DNA of 26,655 bases from Paludibacteraceae bacterium (GCA_024400275.1 JAKSMY010000024.1:1-26655); one strand, 5' to 3'. Counted from the first letter of the stretch, positions 16,651-23,969 are shown. Notes: a model not told the origin generated them from the sequence alone. Translations and numbers: made by a program.

Positions 16651-16718
16651 TCTTCCTCCCACTTCCCTCAAAAAAAAAACTCTTATTCAGCAAAAAAACA
16701 CTTTTTTTCAAAAAAATA

Positions 16719-16750
16719 TTTGCGTATATCAAAAATTATTTGTACCTTTG
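16719..16750 (+). promoter_or_regulatory. Promoter of the antitoxin/PIN/secreted-protein operon
   Basis: TTTG (16719-16722), a 20-nt spacer, then TACCTTTG (16743-16750) followed by CAGC. It appears to serve everything to about 21173, because no further TAnnTTTG promoter is seen in front of the secreted protein at 17464. Confidence 0.8.
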
Positions 16751-16805
16751 CAGCCGATTATGGTGTATTATATGTTCTTTGCCCTGCATTGAATCAATAC
16801 AATAA

Positions 16806-16831
16806 ACAATTAACCCAAATTATTAACCCTT
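16806..16831. repeat. Leader direct repeat, copy 1 (26 bp)
   Basis: This A/T-rich 26-bp sequence (starting ACAATTAACCC, ending TTAACCCTT) recurs exactly at 17312-17337; A-rich sequence follows both. The two copies bracket the antitoxin and the truncated PIN gene. Confidence 0.9.
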
Positions 16832-16868
16832 AAAAAAACAAAGCAAAACAGGCAACACTAAACAATTT

Positions 16869-17102
16869 ATGGCAACAACGATTAGACATAAACAGTTCGG
16901 GTTGAATCCGATGCAGTTGCATCTGGTTAGTTTGTTGAATTTTAATTCGACAAAGGAAGCGGAGCAACGTCTTAAAATGGCATTGGAACAATTCTATCTT
17001 ACGGAGTTTAATCAAATGAAGGAGCAACTCTTTACTTCTGGTAAAATTACAGAAGCTGCAATTGCAGAAGGAGCATCTCGTCATTTTCGCACTGCGTATT
17101 GA
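16869..17102 (+). CDS. Antitoxin-like protein paired with a PIN toxin
   Basis: A 77-residue, mostly helical protein. The pattern LNPMQLHLVSLLNFN...AEQRLKMALEQFYLTEFNQMKEQLFTSGKITEAAIAEG followed by a terminal H-F-R-T-A-Y resembles the small antitoxins encoded just before PIN-family toxins in Bacteroidota (which end in forms like HxRTPY). It would bind and neutralise the PIN nuclease. The next ORF begins 2 nt after its stop, the usual antitoxin-first layout. Recognition is from memory of the pattern and not from a search; this family has no settled name known to me. Confidence 0.65.
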   Translation: MATTIRHKQFGLNPMQLHLVSLLNFNSTKEAEQRLKMALEQFYLTEFNQMKEQLFTSGKITEAAIAEGASRHFRTAY

Positions 17103-17104
17103 TT

Positions 17105-17332
17105 ATGAATATAGTTTTGGATTCTAACGTAATTTTGCAAGTAGCTTTTACACAAAAACCACTTAAAATAGTATGGGATAAATTATTAGAAGGTGCTTAT
17201 AGTTTATGTGTAACAGAAGACTCTCATTTTGATGCGTTAAAGGAAATCGACTTTCCCAAAGTGGACGTGATAAATTTGATGGAATTCGTATCTCTTTTAC
17301 AAAAACAATATACAATTAACCCAAATTATTAA
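17105..17332 (+). pseudogene. Truncated PIN-domain toxin
   Basis: 75 codons from ATG 17105 (a TTG at 17099 is also possible). The N-terminus MNIVLDSNVIL carries the first acidic residue of a PIN ribonuclease (Asp6), and WDKLLEGAYSLCVTEDS matches the first half of the putative-toxin PIN family. Full members are about 130-140 residues; the second half, which holds the D-x-D-D-x-K-F-x-D-type acidic cluster, is missing. The last six codons (TINPNY) and the stop lie within or next to the second copy of the 26-bp leader repeat, so the gene has been cut by whatever made that repeat. It probably has no nuclease activity, while the antitoxin remains intact. Confidence 0.7.
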
Positions 17333-17337
17333 CCCTT
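17312..17337. repeat. Leader direct repeat, copy 2 (26 bp)
   Basis: Identical to 16806-16831. It supplies the last codons and stop of the PIN remnant and begins the leader of the secreted protein at 17464. Confidence 0.9.
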
Positions 17338-17416
17338 TAAAAAACAACAAAAAACAAAAAAACAAAAAACAGATTACTAATTATTACTGATTTTCGAATC
17401 AATTAACTAAATTAAT

Positions 17417-17430
17417 GGGGTGTAAACCCC
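17417..17430 (+). promoter_or_regulatory. Small hairpin in the leader of the secreted protein gene
   Basis: GGGGT-GTAA-ACCCC forms a 5-bp stem about 33 nt before the ATG at 17464. The 131-nt gap (17333-17463) is otherwise A-rich and holds no promoter that I can see. The hairpin could tune translation; this is inference. Confidence 0.35.
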
Positions 17431-17463
17431 TAGTATTAACTTATTTTTCTAAACAACTAAAAA

Positions 17464-19785
17464 ATGAAAAAGATTCTTTTCTTATCGCTAACAGCGATTG
17501 CTATGCTGATTAGCGGAAATGCAAAAGCTGCGATTGCTTCAGTAACAGATTTGCAGAATGCAATCAATGACGCACCTCGTGGTGCAGCTACGGCAACTGT
17601 TATTACATTGGATCAGTCCATTGATTTTGGTGCAAGTAACATTGCTATTTTTGATCGTAACATTGAACTCGTGATTCCAGAAGGGATGAATATCACAAGT
17701 TCGGGAACTACCATCTATTTCTTAAAAGGAACTTTGAACATTTCAGGTAAAGGTTCTATTATTTCTTCTAGTACTGCTGATGCTATCCGTGTGATGGGTT
17801 CTGCTAATCCTGAAGCCGCCAACTATACCAACTTGACCGTTGGTAAAGATATTACCGTGATTGGTGGTAAAGGTATTCAAATTTATACCTTGGGTTGCGG
17901 TTATAAGTATGAAGAAGGTGCTTATGCAAGTATCAAAGCTTATGATAACAATGTATTGCAACCTTCGGCAGGAGCAGACCATATTACTGGCAAGATGAAC
18001 TTGAAGGAAGAAGAAATTACAGAACTTAAAAATTCAGCCAATAAACTTCAAAGTGTTTGCTTTAAGTCTGGCTCTCATGGCTATGCTTTCGGTGTAAATG
18101 TTGACATTTATGGTAAAGTTAGCGGTCGTGAGTATGCGCTTCAAGTTTCCGGTACCGTTCGTGGTTGCCGTACAATGGCTAATGGAACGGCTCCATTTAC
18201 TGGTGCTACTACTGCTAAGTGGCCTATGATTATCGTGGAAGAAGGTGCCGTGTTGACCGGTATCTCCAATGGTGGTAATATGTATCCTAAGGAAGGTGAA
18301 AGTTATCCGACAGGTATTTATGCAGCCGGTTATGCGGACTGGGTTATCAAAGGTAAAGTTACCGGTGATAATGGTATCATAGCTAAATCTGGTAAGGTTA
18401 CCGTTGATGAAAGTGCAGAAATCTCTGCTACTGGTAATTATGTACAGCCCACTTCTGCTGGATCGGGAACAAAATCTTCTGGTAATGCTATAGACTTGAC
18501 CTCTGATGATGCCTATTCCGGACGTATTGAAGTGTCTGTTAGTGGTGGTGCTTCCGTTAGTTCCGAAAAGGGATATGCTCTTATAGAGGAAGTTGCAATA
18601 GGCGCAACTACCAGTACCAAAACAGCTGATGTTACCATTACCGGTGGTAATTTCCAAGGTGGTGAAGGTAAAGCCGCTGTTAAGACGACTAGCGAGGTTA
18701 AGCAACAAATCGTAACGAAAGGTACAATTACCGGTGGTACGTTTAGCGATAACGAAATTAAAGAATATCTCCCCGCTGTTAGTGGTTTAATCACTATTGA
18801 GGTAAATGAGAACAATGAGCCCGTTTACGTAATTGGTGGTACGAAAGATCCTGTACAATGGAAGAATGAAGACATCAATACTGTAGCTGATGGTGCTTAT
18901 GTTGAATACAAAGGTAGTGATGTAAATTATACTTTGACTAAAGATGTAAACATTGCTTATCTGTCTATGGCAGACAAAGAGAATGATGCTACTATTACCA
19001 TTCCTGCTGGTAAGACCTTGAAGGTTGGTGAAATCGTTATGGGTGAGAATGCACAAATCGTTGTTGAAGCCGGTGGTAAACTTGTTGTTAATGGCGAGAA
19101 TGGTATCATTGCATTTGAGGTTTTCAACTTGGTTATCAAAGCCGATGCTACAAACGGTATGGGTACATTCGTTTTGAATCCTGCTGTTAAAGGTAACAAG
19201 ACTCCATGGGCTACGGTTGAGTATATGTGCAGTCCTTTAGCAGGTAAGTTTACTATTGCTAGCAAAACAGCATACTATTGGGATATTATATCTTCACCAT
19301 TTGCAGAAATGATTTCGATTACTACTCCAGATCAGTCATCTTATTATCAACGCGTAGTTGATCAAGCATATGTCAATGTAACTGATAAGCAACAAATTTA
19401 TGACAATGTTAAAGCATTTGATGCATTAGCAATCTGTCCGAATGCTGATCGAGGCTCAATAAAATACATTATGACTGGCAAATTGCAAGGCGCTACTTCT
19501 CTTGCAGATTATGCTGTTGTTTCTGGTTTCAACCACATGGGTAATGCTTATATGGCTAAAATGAATGCAAAAGAATTGGTAACTGAATTACAGCAAAATA
19601 ATGGTAGCATTCGTACTCTCATTTATATTTGGAGCGTAGAAAGCCAAAAGTATATTGGATATAATGGATATCTATTACAGCTATTAGGTAATATTGATCC
19701 AATGAAATCAGCATTCTTATATTCAGATGGTGAAGGTACTGCTAATTTGAATTATGAAAAGTTGATTTGGAATGTAAACAAATAA
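17464..19785 (+). CDS. Large secreted beta-helix-like surface protein
   Basis: A 773-residue protein with a signal peptide (about 1-22, ending AKA). The first ~450 residues are Gly/Thr/Val-rich with many short beta-strand turns (GTLNISGKGSIIS, TVGKDITVIGGKGIQIY, VTITGGNFQGG, GTITGGTFSD), typical of a right-handed beta-helix adhesin or surface protein. A second strand-rich block (TITIPAGKTLKVGEIVMG...GGKLVVNG) and a C-terminal ~180-residue domain with aromatic, non-repetitive sequence follow. No type 9 sorting motif is recognisable at its end (KLIWNVNK). The coding DNA turns AT-richer from about 19230. It is transcribed behind the TA remnant, and the tiny ORF at 19791 begins 5 nt after its stop. 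Function unknown. Confidence 0.85.
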   Translation: MKKILFLSLTAIAMLISGNAKAAIASVTDLQNAINDAPRGAATATVITLDQSIDFGASNIAIFDRNIELVIPEGMNITSSGTTIYFLKGTLNISGKGSIISSSTADAIRVMGSANPEAANYTNLTVGKDITVIGGKGIQIYTLGCGYKYEEGAYASIKAYDNNVLQPSAGADHITGKMNLKEEEITELKNSANKLQSVCFKSGSHGYAFGVNVDIYGKVSGREYALQVSGTVRGCRTMANGTAPFTGATTAKWPMIIVEEGAVLTGISNGGNMYPKEGESYPTGIYAAGYADWVIKGKVTGDNGIIAKSGKVTVDESAEISATGNYVQPTSAGSGTKSSGNAIDLTSDDAYSGRIEVSVSGGASVSSEKGYALIEEVAIGATTSTKTADVTITGGNFQGGEGKAAVKTTSEVKQQIVTKGTITGGTFSDNEIKEYLPAVSGLITIEVNENNEPVYVIGGTKDPVQWKNEDINTVADGAYVEYKGSDVNYTLTKDVNIAYLSMADKENDATITIPAGKTLKVGEIVMGENAQIVVEAGGKLVVNGENGIIAFEVFNLVIKADATNGMGTFVLNPAVKGNKTPWATVEYMCSPLAGKFTIASKTAYYWDIISSPFAEMISITTPDQSSYYQRVVDQAYVNVTDKQQIYDNVKAFDALAICPNADRGSIKYIMTGKLQGATSLADYAVVSGFNHMGNAYMAKMNAKELVTELQQNNGSIRTLIYIWSVESQKYIGYNGYLLQLLGNIDPMKSAFLYSDGEGTANLNYEKLIWNVNK

Positions 19786-19790
19786 TAACT

Positions 19791-19940
19791 ATGGTTAAGA
19801 AATATTTTTCACCTATCACTACAGAAATATTAGTGAGTAGTATGGAAATGCTATGTGATAGTAAATTTCCTGATAAAGAAGCGCCGACGCCAACAGACCC
19901 CACAACTCCGTTAGCTCCTGCTAGAAAACTTTATGTGTAA
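19791..19940 (+). CDS. Small MKxYIxP-type protein, copy 1 (49 aa)
   Basis: ATG 19791 to TAA 19938-19940, 49 residues, 5 nt after a large secreted-protein gene. The start MVKKYFSPITTEI and the middle SSMEMLCDS match the two other small ORFs at 21051 and 23970 (pattern M-[KR]-x-Y-[IF]-x-P ... M-[LA]-x-x-S). The C-terminus is P/T-rich. There is no signal peptide and no membrane segment. I recognise this as a kind of small ORF that recurs in Bacteroidales but know no assigned function. The next gene starts 18 nt downstream, so it is inside an operon. Confidence 0.72.
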   Translation: MVKKYFSPITTEILVSSMEMLCDSKFPDKEAPTPTDPTTPLAPARKLYV

Positions 19941-19958
19941 ATTTTAAATTATAAAAAA

Positions 19959-20984
19959 ATGAAATACTTAAAATTATTTTCAATTTGCCTTTTGGCATCA
20001 CTTGCAATGAGTGTGTCCGCTGCTGTGACTGCTCAGGCAACTATTAAAGCTCAAGGAGATTTAAGCCAAACTCCTGACTATCTAACAATCACTGAGGATG
20101 ATGCACTTGCAACTAATTTTGCTTCGCCAAATACAGGCATTTATAGTACTGCTGGTGGCAACGATTTTAGTGTGTCTTTGTATGCCGTTGATGGTGCAAA
20201 TAAATATTCACCTGTTGCAAGCAAGAGTTTGGAAGGTCTGCAAATCAAGTTTATTGCTAACGCTTACGAGACTGCTTACACCATGTCTTTCTCCAATGTT
20301 AGCGGTACTGAGTACTTCTTACAAAAAGGTGATGATGCTGCAAATCTGATTCCTATGACTGAGGATTATGCTTTCACATGCGCTGTTAGTGCAGAAATCA
20401 TTTTCACCGTTGTAAAACAAGCCGCTCCTGCTTACGACTATCCTCGTGATGGTTTGACCGCTGGTAACTGGTACACTATCTGCTTGCCGAAAGCTTCTTC
20501 GTCCTTCGTTGGCATGGAACTCTACAAAGTAGCTGGTTATGTTGAAGGTCAAGGTTTGGCTGTTGATCCTGTTGAAGGTCAAATGGTAGCCGGTATGCCT
20601 TATATCTTCTTAGCTACTGCTACCGAAATTGGCGTAATGTACACCGGTGAAGCAGCTGATGCTCAAACTGCTAACTATTTGGTAGGTGTGTTGGCAGATG
20701 AGTTTGTAACTCCTGCTGTTGCATACGTAGTTGCTAACAACGTGCTCAACTGGGCTGCTGCCGGAACTCCTGTTCCTGCTAACCGTGCATACTTGGCTAA
20801 AGAGGACATCACCACATTAGGTGCTCCTACTATTAGTGCTCCCGGTCGTAAGTTCATCGCTCCTAAGGCTATGCCTACCGAACTTAACGAAGTGGCTGCC
20901 GGCATGGCTGACGGAACATACATGATCAATGGTCAAGTTGTTCTCGTTAAAGGTGGTAAAATGTTTAATGTTCTTGGCCTCTAA
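19959..20984 (+). CDS. Secreted protein with beta-rich surface module and conserved C-terminal motif
   Basis: A 341-residue protein with a signal peptide (about 1-21, ending VSA). Residues ~25-150 are an unrecognised domain. Residues ~155-300 form a module common in Bacteroidales secreted proteins: WYTICLPKA, then AGMPYIFLATA, then NYLVGVLAD...YVVANNVLNWAAAGTPVPANRAYL. The last ~21 residues (YMINGQVVLVKGGKMFNVLG) match the end of the phosphatase fusion at 22391 in the pattern GQVxxxxxGxxxNxxG; this could be a sorting or anchoring tail. The gene lies 18 nt after the small ORF at 19791 and 66 nt before the next one at 21051. Likely exported; function unknown. Confidence 0.82.
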   Translation: MKYLKLFSICLLASLAMSVSAAVTAQATIKAQGDLSQTPDYLTITEDDALATNFASPNTGIYSTAGGNDFSVSLYAVDGANKYSPVASKSLEGLQIKFIANAYETAYTMSFSNVSGTEYFLQKGDDAANLIPMTEDYAFTCAVSAEIIFTVVKQAAPAYDYPRDGLTAGNWYTICLPKASSSFVGMELYKVAGYVEGQGLAVDPVEGQMVAGMPYIFLATATEIGVMYTGEAADAQTANYLVGVLADEFVTPAVAYVVANNVLNWAAAGTPVPANRAYLAKEDITTLGAPTISAPGRKFIAPKAMPTELNEVAAGMADGTYMINGQVVLVKGGKMFNVLGL

Positions 20985-20994
20985 TTATTAACTA

Positions 20995-21033
20995 TCCCCC
21001 TTCTCCCCCTTACTGAGGGGGTCGGGGGGGGGT
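20995..21033. repeat. C-rich/G-rich inverted element with a 9-G tract
   Basis: CCCCC and CCCCCTT are followed by ACTG and AGGGGG, then TC and nine G (21024-21032), making several alternative hairpins between the 341-aa gene and its small partner ORF. The tract may form a G-rich structure and is prone to length change, but it is not in a reading frame. Confidence 0.75.
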
Positions 21034-21050
21034 GAAAAAACAAAGTTTTT

Positions 21051-21173
21051 ATGAGAAAACAATATATCGCTCCTCTAAGCGAGGACATCAAATTGGAAGC
21101 CTTAATGGCTGAGTCGAAAATTCTGGATATTAATCAACCCAGCACTCCTGTAACAGGATTGACCGCTGAATAA
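21051..21173 (+). CDS. Small MKxYIxP-type protein, copy 2 (40 aa)
   Basis: ATG 21051 to TAA 21171-21173, 40 residues. The N-terminus MRKQYIAPLSEDIKLEALMA and the following ESK align with the small ORFs at 19791 and 23970. It follows the 341-aa secreted protein and is followed by a perfect hairpin (21198-21233), so it closes the operon. No signal peptide. Function unknown; pairing with an exported protein is the only clue. Confidence 0.72.
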   Translation: MRKQYIAPLSEDIKLEALMAESKILDINQPSTPVTGLTAE

Positions 21174-21197
21174 TCTATATCCTTAGAATATCTATAA

Positions 21198-21233
21198 TTA
21201 AGAGCCGAATTGCTGAGTCAGTTCGGCTCTTAA
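21198..21233 (+). terminator. Perfect 12-bp hairpin, likely end of the surface-protein operon
   Basis: TTAAGAGCCGAA and TTCGGCTCTTAA flank a 12-nt loop, 24 nt after the stop of the small ORF. There is no T-run, so it is terminator-like and not a textbook intrinsic terminator. Confidence 0.6.
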
Positions 21234-21235
21234 TG

Positions 21236-21300
21236 ATTCCATCAATAAAAAAATCTCAAAAAATTTTGCTTGTTTGAGATTTTTTTTGTACCTTTGCAGC
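21236..21300 (+). promoter_or_regulatory. Palindromic promoter of the MNT/HEPN module (copy 1)
   Basis: TTTG (21265-21268), a 20-nt spacer and TACCTTTG (21289-21296) form the promoter. A 14-bp perfect inverted repeat AAAAAAATCTCAAA/TTTGAGATTTTTTT (21247-21260 and 21273-21286, 12-nt loop) straddles the -33 box. Almost the whole 65-bp block recurs at 22302-22365. The inverted repeat could be an operator for the TA complex. Confidence 0.75.
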
Positions 21301-21323
21301 GTAAACGCAAAAAATCAGGATAT

Positions 21324-21632
21324 ATGCCAAGCAGGGAAGTACAAAAGATGATACCCAAGATTCAACAGTATTTTGCCACTCAACCCATTGAGCGTGCATA
21401 CTTGTTTGGGTCATGTTCTCGAGGGGAAGAGACAAGAGATAGTGATGTGGATTTATTGGTTACTTACACCGATAGTGACAAGTTGTCCTTATTGACCATC
21501 TGCCACATTATGAACGAATTATCTGATCAACTTGGGCGAACAGTTGATTTGGTAGAAGAACGGGGTCTTCTTCCTTTTGCAGCTCCATCTGTTAACAAAG
21601 ATAAAATGCTTATATATGAGAGAGCCAATTAA
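21324..21632 (+). CDS. mntA: MNT-family nucleotidyltransferase antitoxin
   Basis: A 102-residue minimal nucleotidyltransferase. The motif GSCSRGEETRDSDVDLLV (residues 29-46) has the G-S-x10-D-x-D arrangement (Asp41, Asp43) that binds metal and ATP. In studied MNT-HEPN pairs the MNT protein inactivates the HEPN toxin by adding AMP to a tyrosine near its active site. The ATG at 21324 is chosen because earlier in-frame codons overlap the promoter. It overlaps the toxin gene by 17 bp, the antitoxin-first layout seen in this class. Confidence 0.88.
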   Translation: MPSREVQKMIPKIQQYFATQPIERAYLFGSCSRGEETRDSDVDLLVTYTDSDKLSLLTICHIMNELSDQLGRTVDLVEERGLLPFAAPSVNKDKMLIYERAN

Positions 21633-21960
21633 AGACAAAGGGCGTTTGGAACATATTATGCAAAGCATAACCAATTTGCAAAATTTCTCAAAAGGAAAGA
21701 CTTTAGAAGATTTGGAGAATGATCATATCTTATATTTCGCTTTGGTTAAGAACATAGAGATTATTGGCGAGGCGGCATATATGCTTTCCGAGGAATTTAA
21801 ATCAACACATGCAGATACAAATTGGAGAGATATTATTTCTATGCGGCATGTTTTGGTGCATGGTTACTATGCTATCAGTCCCGGACATGTTTGGTCTGTT
21901 ATTGAGCGCGATATTGAACCACTCAAAAAACAGATTTTGCAATATCTTTCAGAATCTTAA
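21616..21960 (+). CDS. hepT: HEPN-domain ribonuclease toxin (DUF86, HepT)
   Basis: A 114-residue helical protein. RHVLVHGY (Arg77, His82, Tyr84) is the R-x4-H-x-Y motif, in which Arg and His cut RNA and Tyr is the residue AMPylated by the MNT antitoxin. LVKNIEIIGEAAYMLSEEF is the usual DUF86 helix. All key residues are present, so unlike the PIN remnant this toxin looks functional. The ATG at 21616 gives the family-like start MREPIKDKGRLEHIM; an upstream in-frame ATG at 21577 lies inside the antitoxin gene. It works in the cytoplasm against RNA; the specific target cannot be told from sequence. Confidence 0.88.
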   Translation: MREPIKDKGRLEHIMQSITNLQNFSKGKTLEDLENDHILYFALVKNIEIIGEAAYMLSEEFKSTHADTNWRDIISMRHVLVHGYYAISPGHVWSVIERDIEPLKKQILQYLSES

Positions 21961-22301
21961 ATAGAACATTATACATAGCTAATTTGTACATTCTAACTAC
22001 GTCCCGAGCGCGATATTAGAGGATGCACCAAAGGCGCTACAGTTTAGAGGAGTCCTTACTCCTTATTCCATTCTCTATTTAGATTTTCATTAGATTTCTC
22101 GGAGCGCAGCTCCGAATACAATCTATTTTTCGTCCTTATATTTTTGGCTGAGATTTTCAATCGGATTTTAAAATCTTACTAAAATCTTTGCTTAAAATCG
22201 AATTGACGATATTCTTTTTGATTTCGCTTACGCTCAGAAATCTAACTAAAAATCAAAGCTATTTCTGTAGCGCTTCCGGCGCATCATTCCATCAATTCAT
22301 C
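21961..22301. other. Intergenic stretch with hairpins, no gene seen
   Basis: About 340 nt of AT-rich DNA between hepT and the second palindromic promoter. It holds small hairpins, TCGGAGC-GCA-GCTCCGA (22099-22115) and GATTTC...GAAATC near 22230. Near its end it holds a 16-bp tandem unit (ATCATTCCATCAATTC then ATCATTCCATCAATAA). A 12-bp string GAGCGCGATATT at 22006-22017 repeats one within hepT (21904-21915). No ORF there looks like a protein. Confidence 0.6.
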
Positions 22302-22365
22302 ATTCCATCAATAAAAAATCTCAAAAAGTTTTGCATATTTGAGATTTTTTTTGTACCTTTGCAGC
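22302..22365 (+). promoter_or_regulatory. Palindromic promoter of the phosphatase gene (copy 2)
   Basis: TTTG (22330-22333), a 20-nt spacer and TACCTTTG (22354-22361). A 13-bp perfect inverted repeat (22313-22325 and 22338-22350) with a 12-nt loop straddles the -33 box, exactly as in the copy at 21236-21300. The copies differ by one A and a few substitutions. Confidence 0.75.
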
Positions 22366-22390
22366 CGATTGTGTTAACTTTTTTCTAAAA

Positions 22391-23962
22391 ATGACAACTA
22401 CTCATCTTTTCAAGGGGCTGTTTTGTGCCCTATTATGCCTTTGTGGAAGCCGCGTTGCAGCTGCTACAGGTGTTACTTTGGATGCTGATTTGAAAGCAGC
22501 ACTTCCCAGTGGTGAATTTTTCTTACCTGCTCCTCCTGCGGTAGGTTCGTTGGTTTGGTTGGACGATTCCACCAAGTATTTTCAGTACAAAGAGATGGGG
22601 CATGTCTTTGACCAAGACAAGCAGGCTTATTGGGACTCTATCTGGGCTAAGATGAATGAGCAGTACTATTTCGCCCTCTATCGCGTAGGTGCAGATAGCG
22701 TGATGAATGCACCCTTTGTTAGTGTCAGTTGGACTAAAGCATCTGCCACTAAATACAATGTCAGTTATACTCGCAATACCACCGACTTCCCGGCAATGAA
22801 TGCCTTGGAACTGCTCTGTGAGCAGATGAAAGAGGACGGTACGTCCGGCTTATGGCGCACACGACCGCGTCCTTATTACTATTTTGGTGATTGGTATGCC
22901 GGAAAAAAATATGCGAAAGACCTAACTAATGCATCTTCCTACCCTTCCGGTCATGGCTATTTTGCCGGACTGTTTGGTATGGCTATGCTCTATATTGACC
23001 CCGACCATTCGTTGGCTATCAAAAATATGATAGACGAATGGCTTAACTGCCGTCTTATCTTAGGAGCCCACTGGAACACTGACCTCAGTGCCGGCTGGCA
23101 ATTGGGAGCCATCACTTTTGCTATCGCGATGAACTACGACCAATTCAAGAACGCAGTAGAGGCAGCAAAAACCGAATTGTCAACTTATCGTGCTGCCCAA
23201 TTGGCACCCAAACGTATTCCCGATGATGTAACAGGTGAGCAAACATTAGAGAAAGCACAAACGGCTATTGCTACAACTCTCGCAGGTTGGAAAGCCGATT
23301 GCGATGCCAACCCGGAAAAGACTATGGATATTGAGATTAGCCGCACTTTCTTTTGCGATGGTTTCTACAACTCATTGTCCTTGCCTTTTGATATTGCAGA
23401 AGCCGATTGGACAGATGCCGACAAGAACCCTTTGGCAGAAGGCACACTCAAACGTTTCGTCAGTGCCGAAGTGGTAGATAATATCCTTAACATCACTATC
23501 GAATCGGCTTCGTCTATTGAAGCAGGCACACCTTATTTAATTAAGTTCCCTGCTGGCGACAACATCGTCAATCCTATTTTCAAGGGCGTACGTGTAGCTG
23601 CCGATATTGCCGGTACAACCGAAACAGAGGCGATGGACTGCAAAGGTACGTTCATTCCCTATCAGATTCCAACAGGAAAAGAATCAGGACACCTGATTTT
23701 AGGGGCTAACAACGCACTCTATTGGCCGGCAGAAGATGCTGAATACTTACGTGGCTTCCGTGCTTTCTTCCAAGTGAACGACACACCTGCTGCTGCGCCT
23801 ATCCGCCACAATATGAGTACTCAATTGACGGAAAGAAGAACGCCGACAAATGACCCTTCTGTCCCTTATACCAATTTGCAAACCTATAAACTGATTGACG
23901 ACGGACAAGTCTTTATTATTCAAGAAGGTATTAAATATAATATGTCCGGTGTCGTTAGATAA
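22391..23962 (+). CDS. Secreted PAP2-type acid phosphatase fused to a surface module
   Basis: A 523-residue protein with a signal peptide (about 1-24). Residues ~30-280 are a class A-like acid phosphatase of the PAP2 fold: PSGH (185-188) and R-LILGA-H-WNT-D (Arg221, His227, Asp231) are the second and third catalytic motifs. The first motif is R-T-R-P-R-P, but the Lys normally seven residues before RP is not found. Residues ~320-485 hold the Bacteroidales secreted module (FYNSLSLPFDI, AGTPYLIKF, LILGANNALYWP, RGFRAFFQV), and the end (LIDDGQVFIIQEGIKYNMSG) matches the end of the 341-aa protein. It would release phosphate from organic phosphates outside the cytoplasm. A small ORF follows after 7 nt. 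Confidence 0.85.
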   Translation: MTTTHLFKGLFCALLCLCGSRVAAATGVTLDADLKAALPSGEFFLPAPPAVGSLVWLDDSTKYFQYKEMGHVFDQDKQAYWDSIWAKMNEQYYFALYRVGADSVMNAPFVSVSWTKASATKYNVSYTRNTTDFPAMNALELLCEQMKEDGTSGLWRTRPRPYYYFGDWYAGKKYAKDLTNASSYPSGHGYFAGLFGMAMLYIDPDHSLAIKNMIDEWLNCRLILGAHWNTDLSAGWQLGAITFAIAMNYDQFKNAVEAAKTELSTYRAAQLAPKRIPDDVTGEQTLEKAQTAIATTLAGWKADCDANPEKTMDIEISRTFFCDGFYNSLSLPFDIAEADWTDADKNPLAEGTLKRFVSAEVVDNILNITIESASSIEAGTPYLIKFPAGDNIVNPIFKGVRVAADIAGTTETEAMDCKGTFIPYQIPTGKESGHLILGANNALYWPAEDAEYLRGFRAFFQVNDTPAAAPIRHNMSTQLTERRTPTNDPSVPYTNLQTYKLIDDGQVFIIQEGIKYNMSGVVR

Positions 23963-23969
23963 GAGACTT

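Noticed and set aside
16356..16671. Two overlapping minus-strand frames across the GC-rich intergenic element
   Set aside because: Their sequences run through the hairpins and the 11-bp repeat, are Arg/Cys-rich, and look like no protein.
16751..16868. Leader of the antitoxin operon as a riboswitch
   Set aside because: AT-rich sequence with no strong stems or known ligand-binding consensus.
18034..18708. A 224-codon open frame on the minus strand within the beta-helix-like gene
   Set aside because: It mirrors the repetitive Gly/Thr codons of the plus-strand gene, has low-complexity T/S/N content, and no promoter or family likeness.
21904..22017. 12-bp direct repeat GAGCGCGATATT in hepT and just after it
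   Set aside because: Short, not next to other matches; it could be chance or an old duplication, with nothing further to support it.
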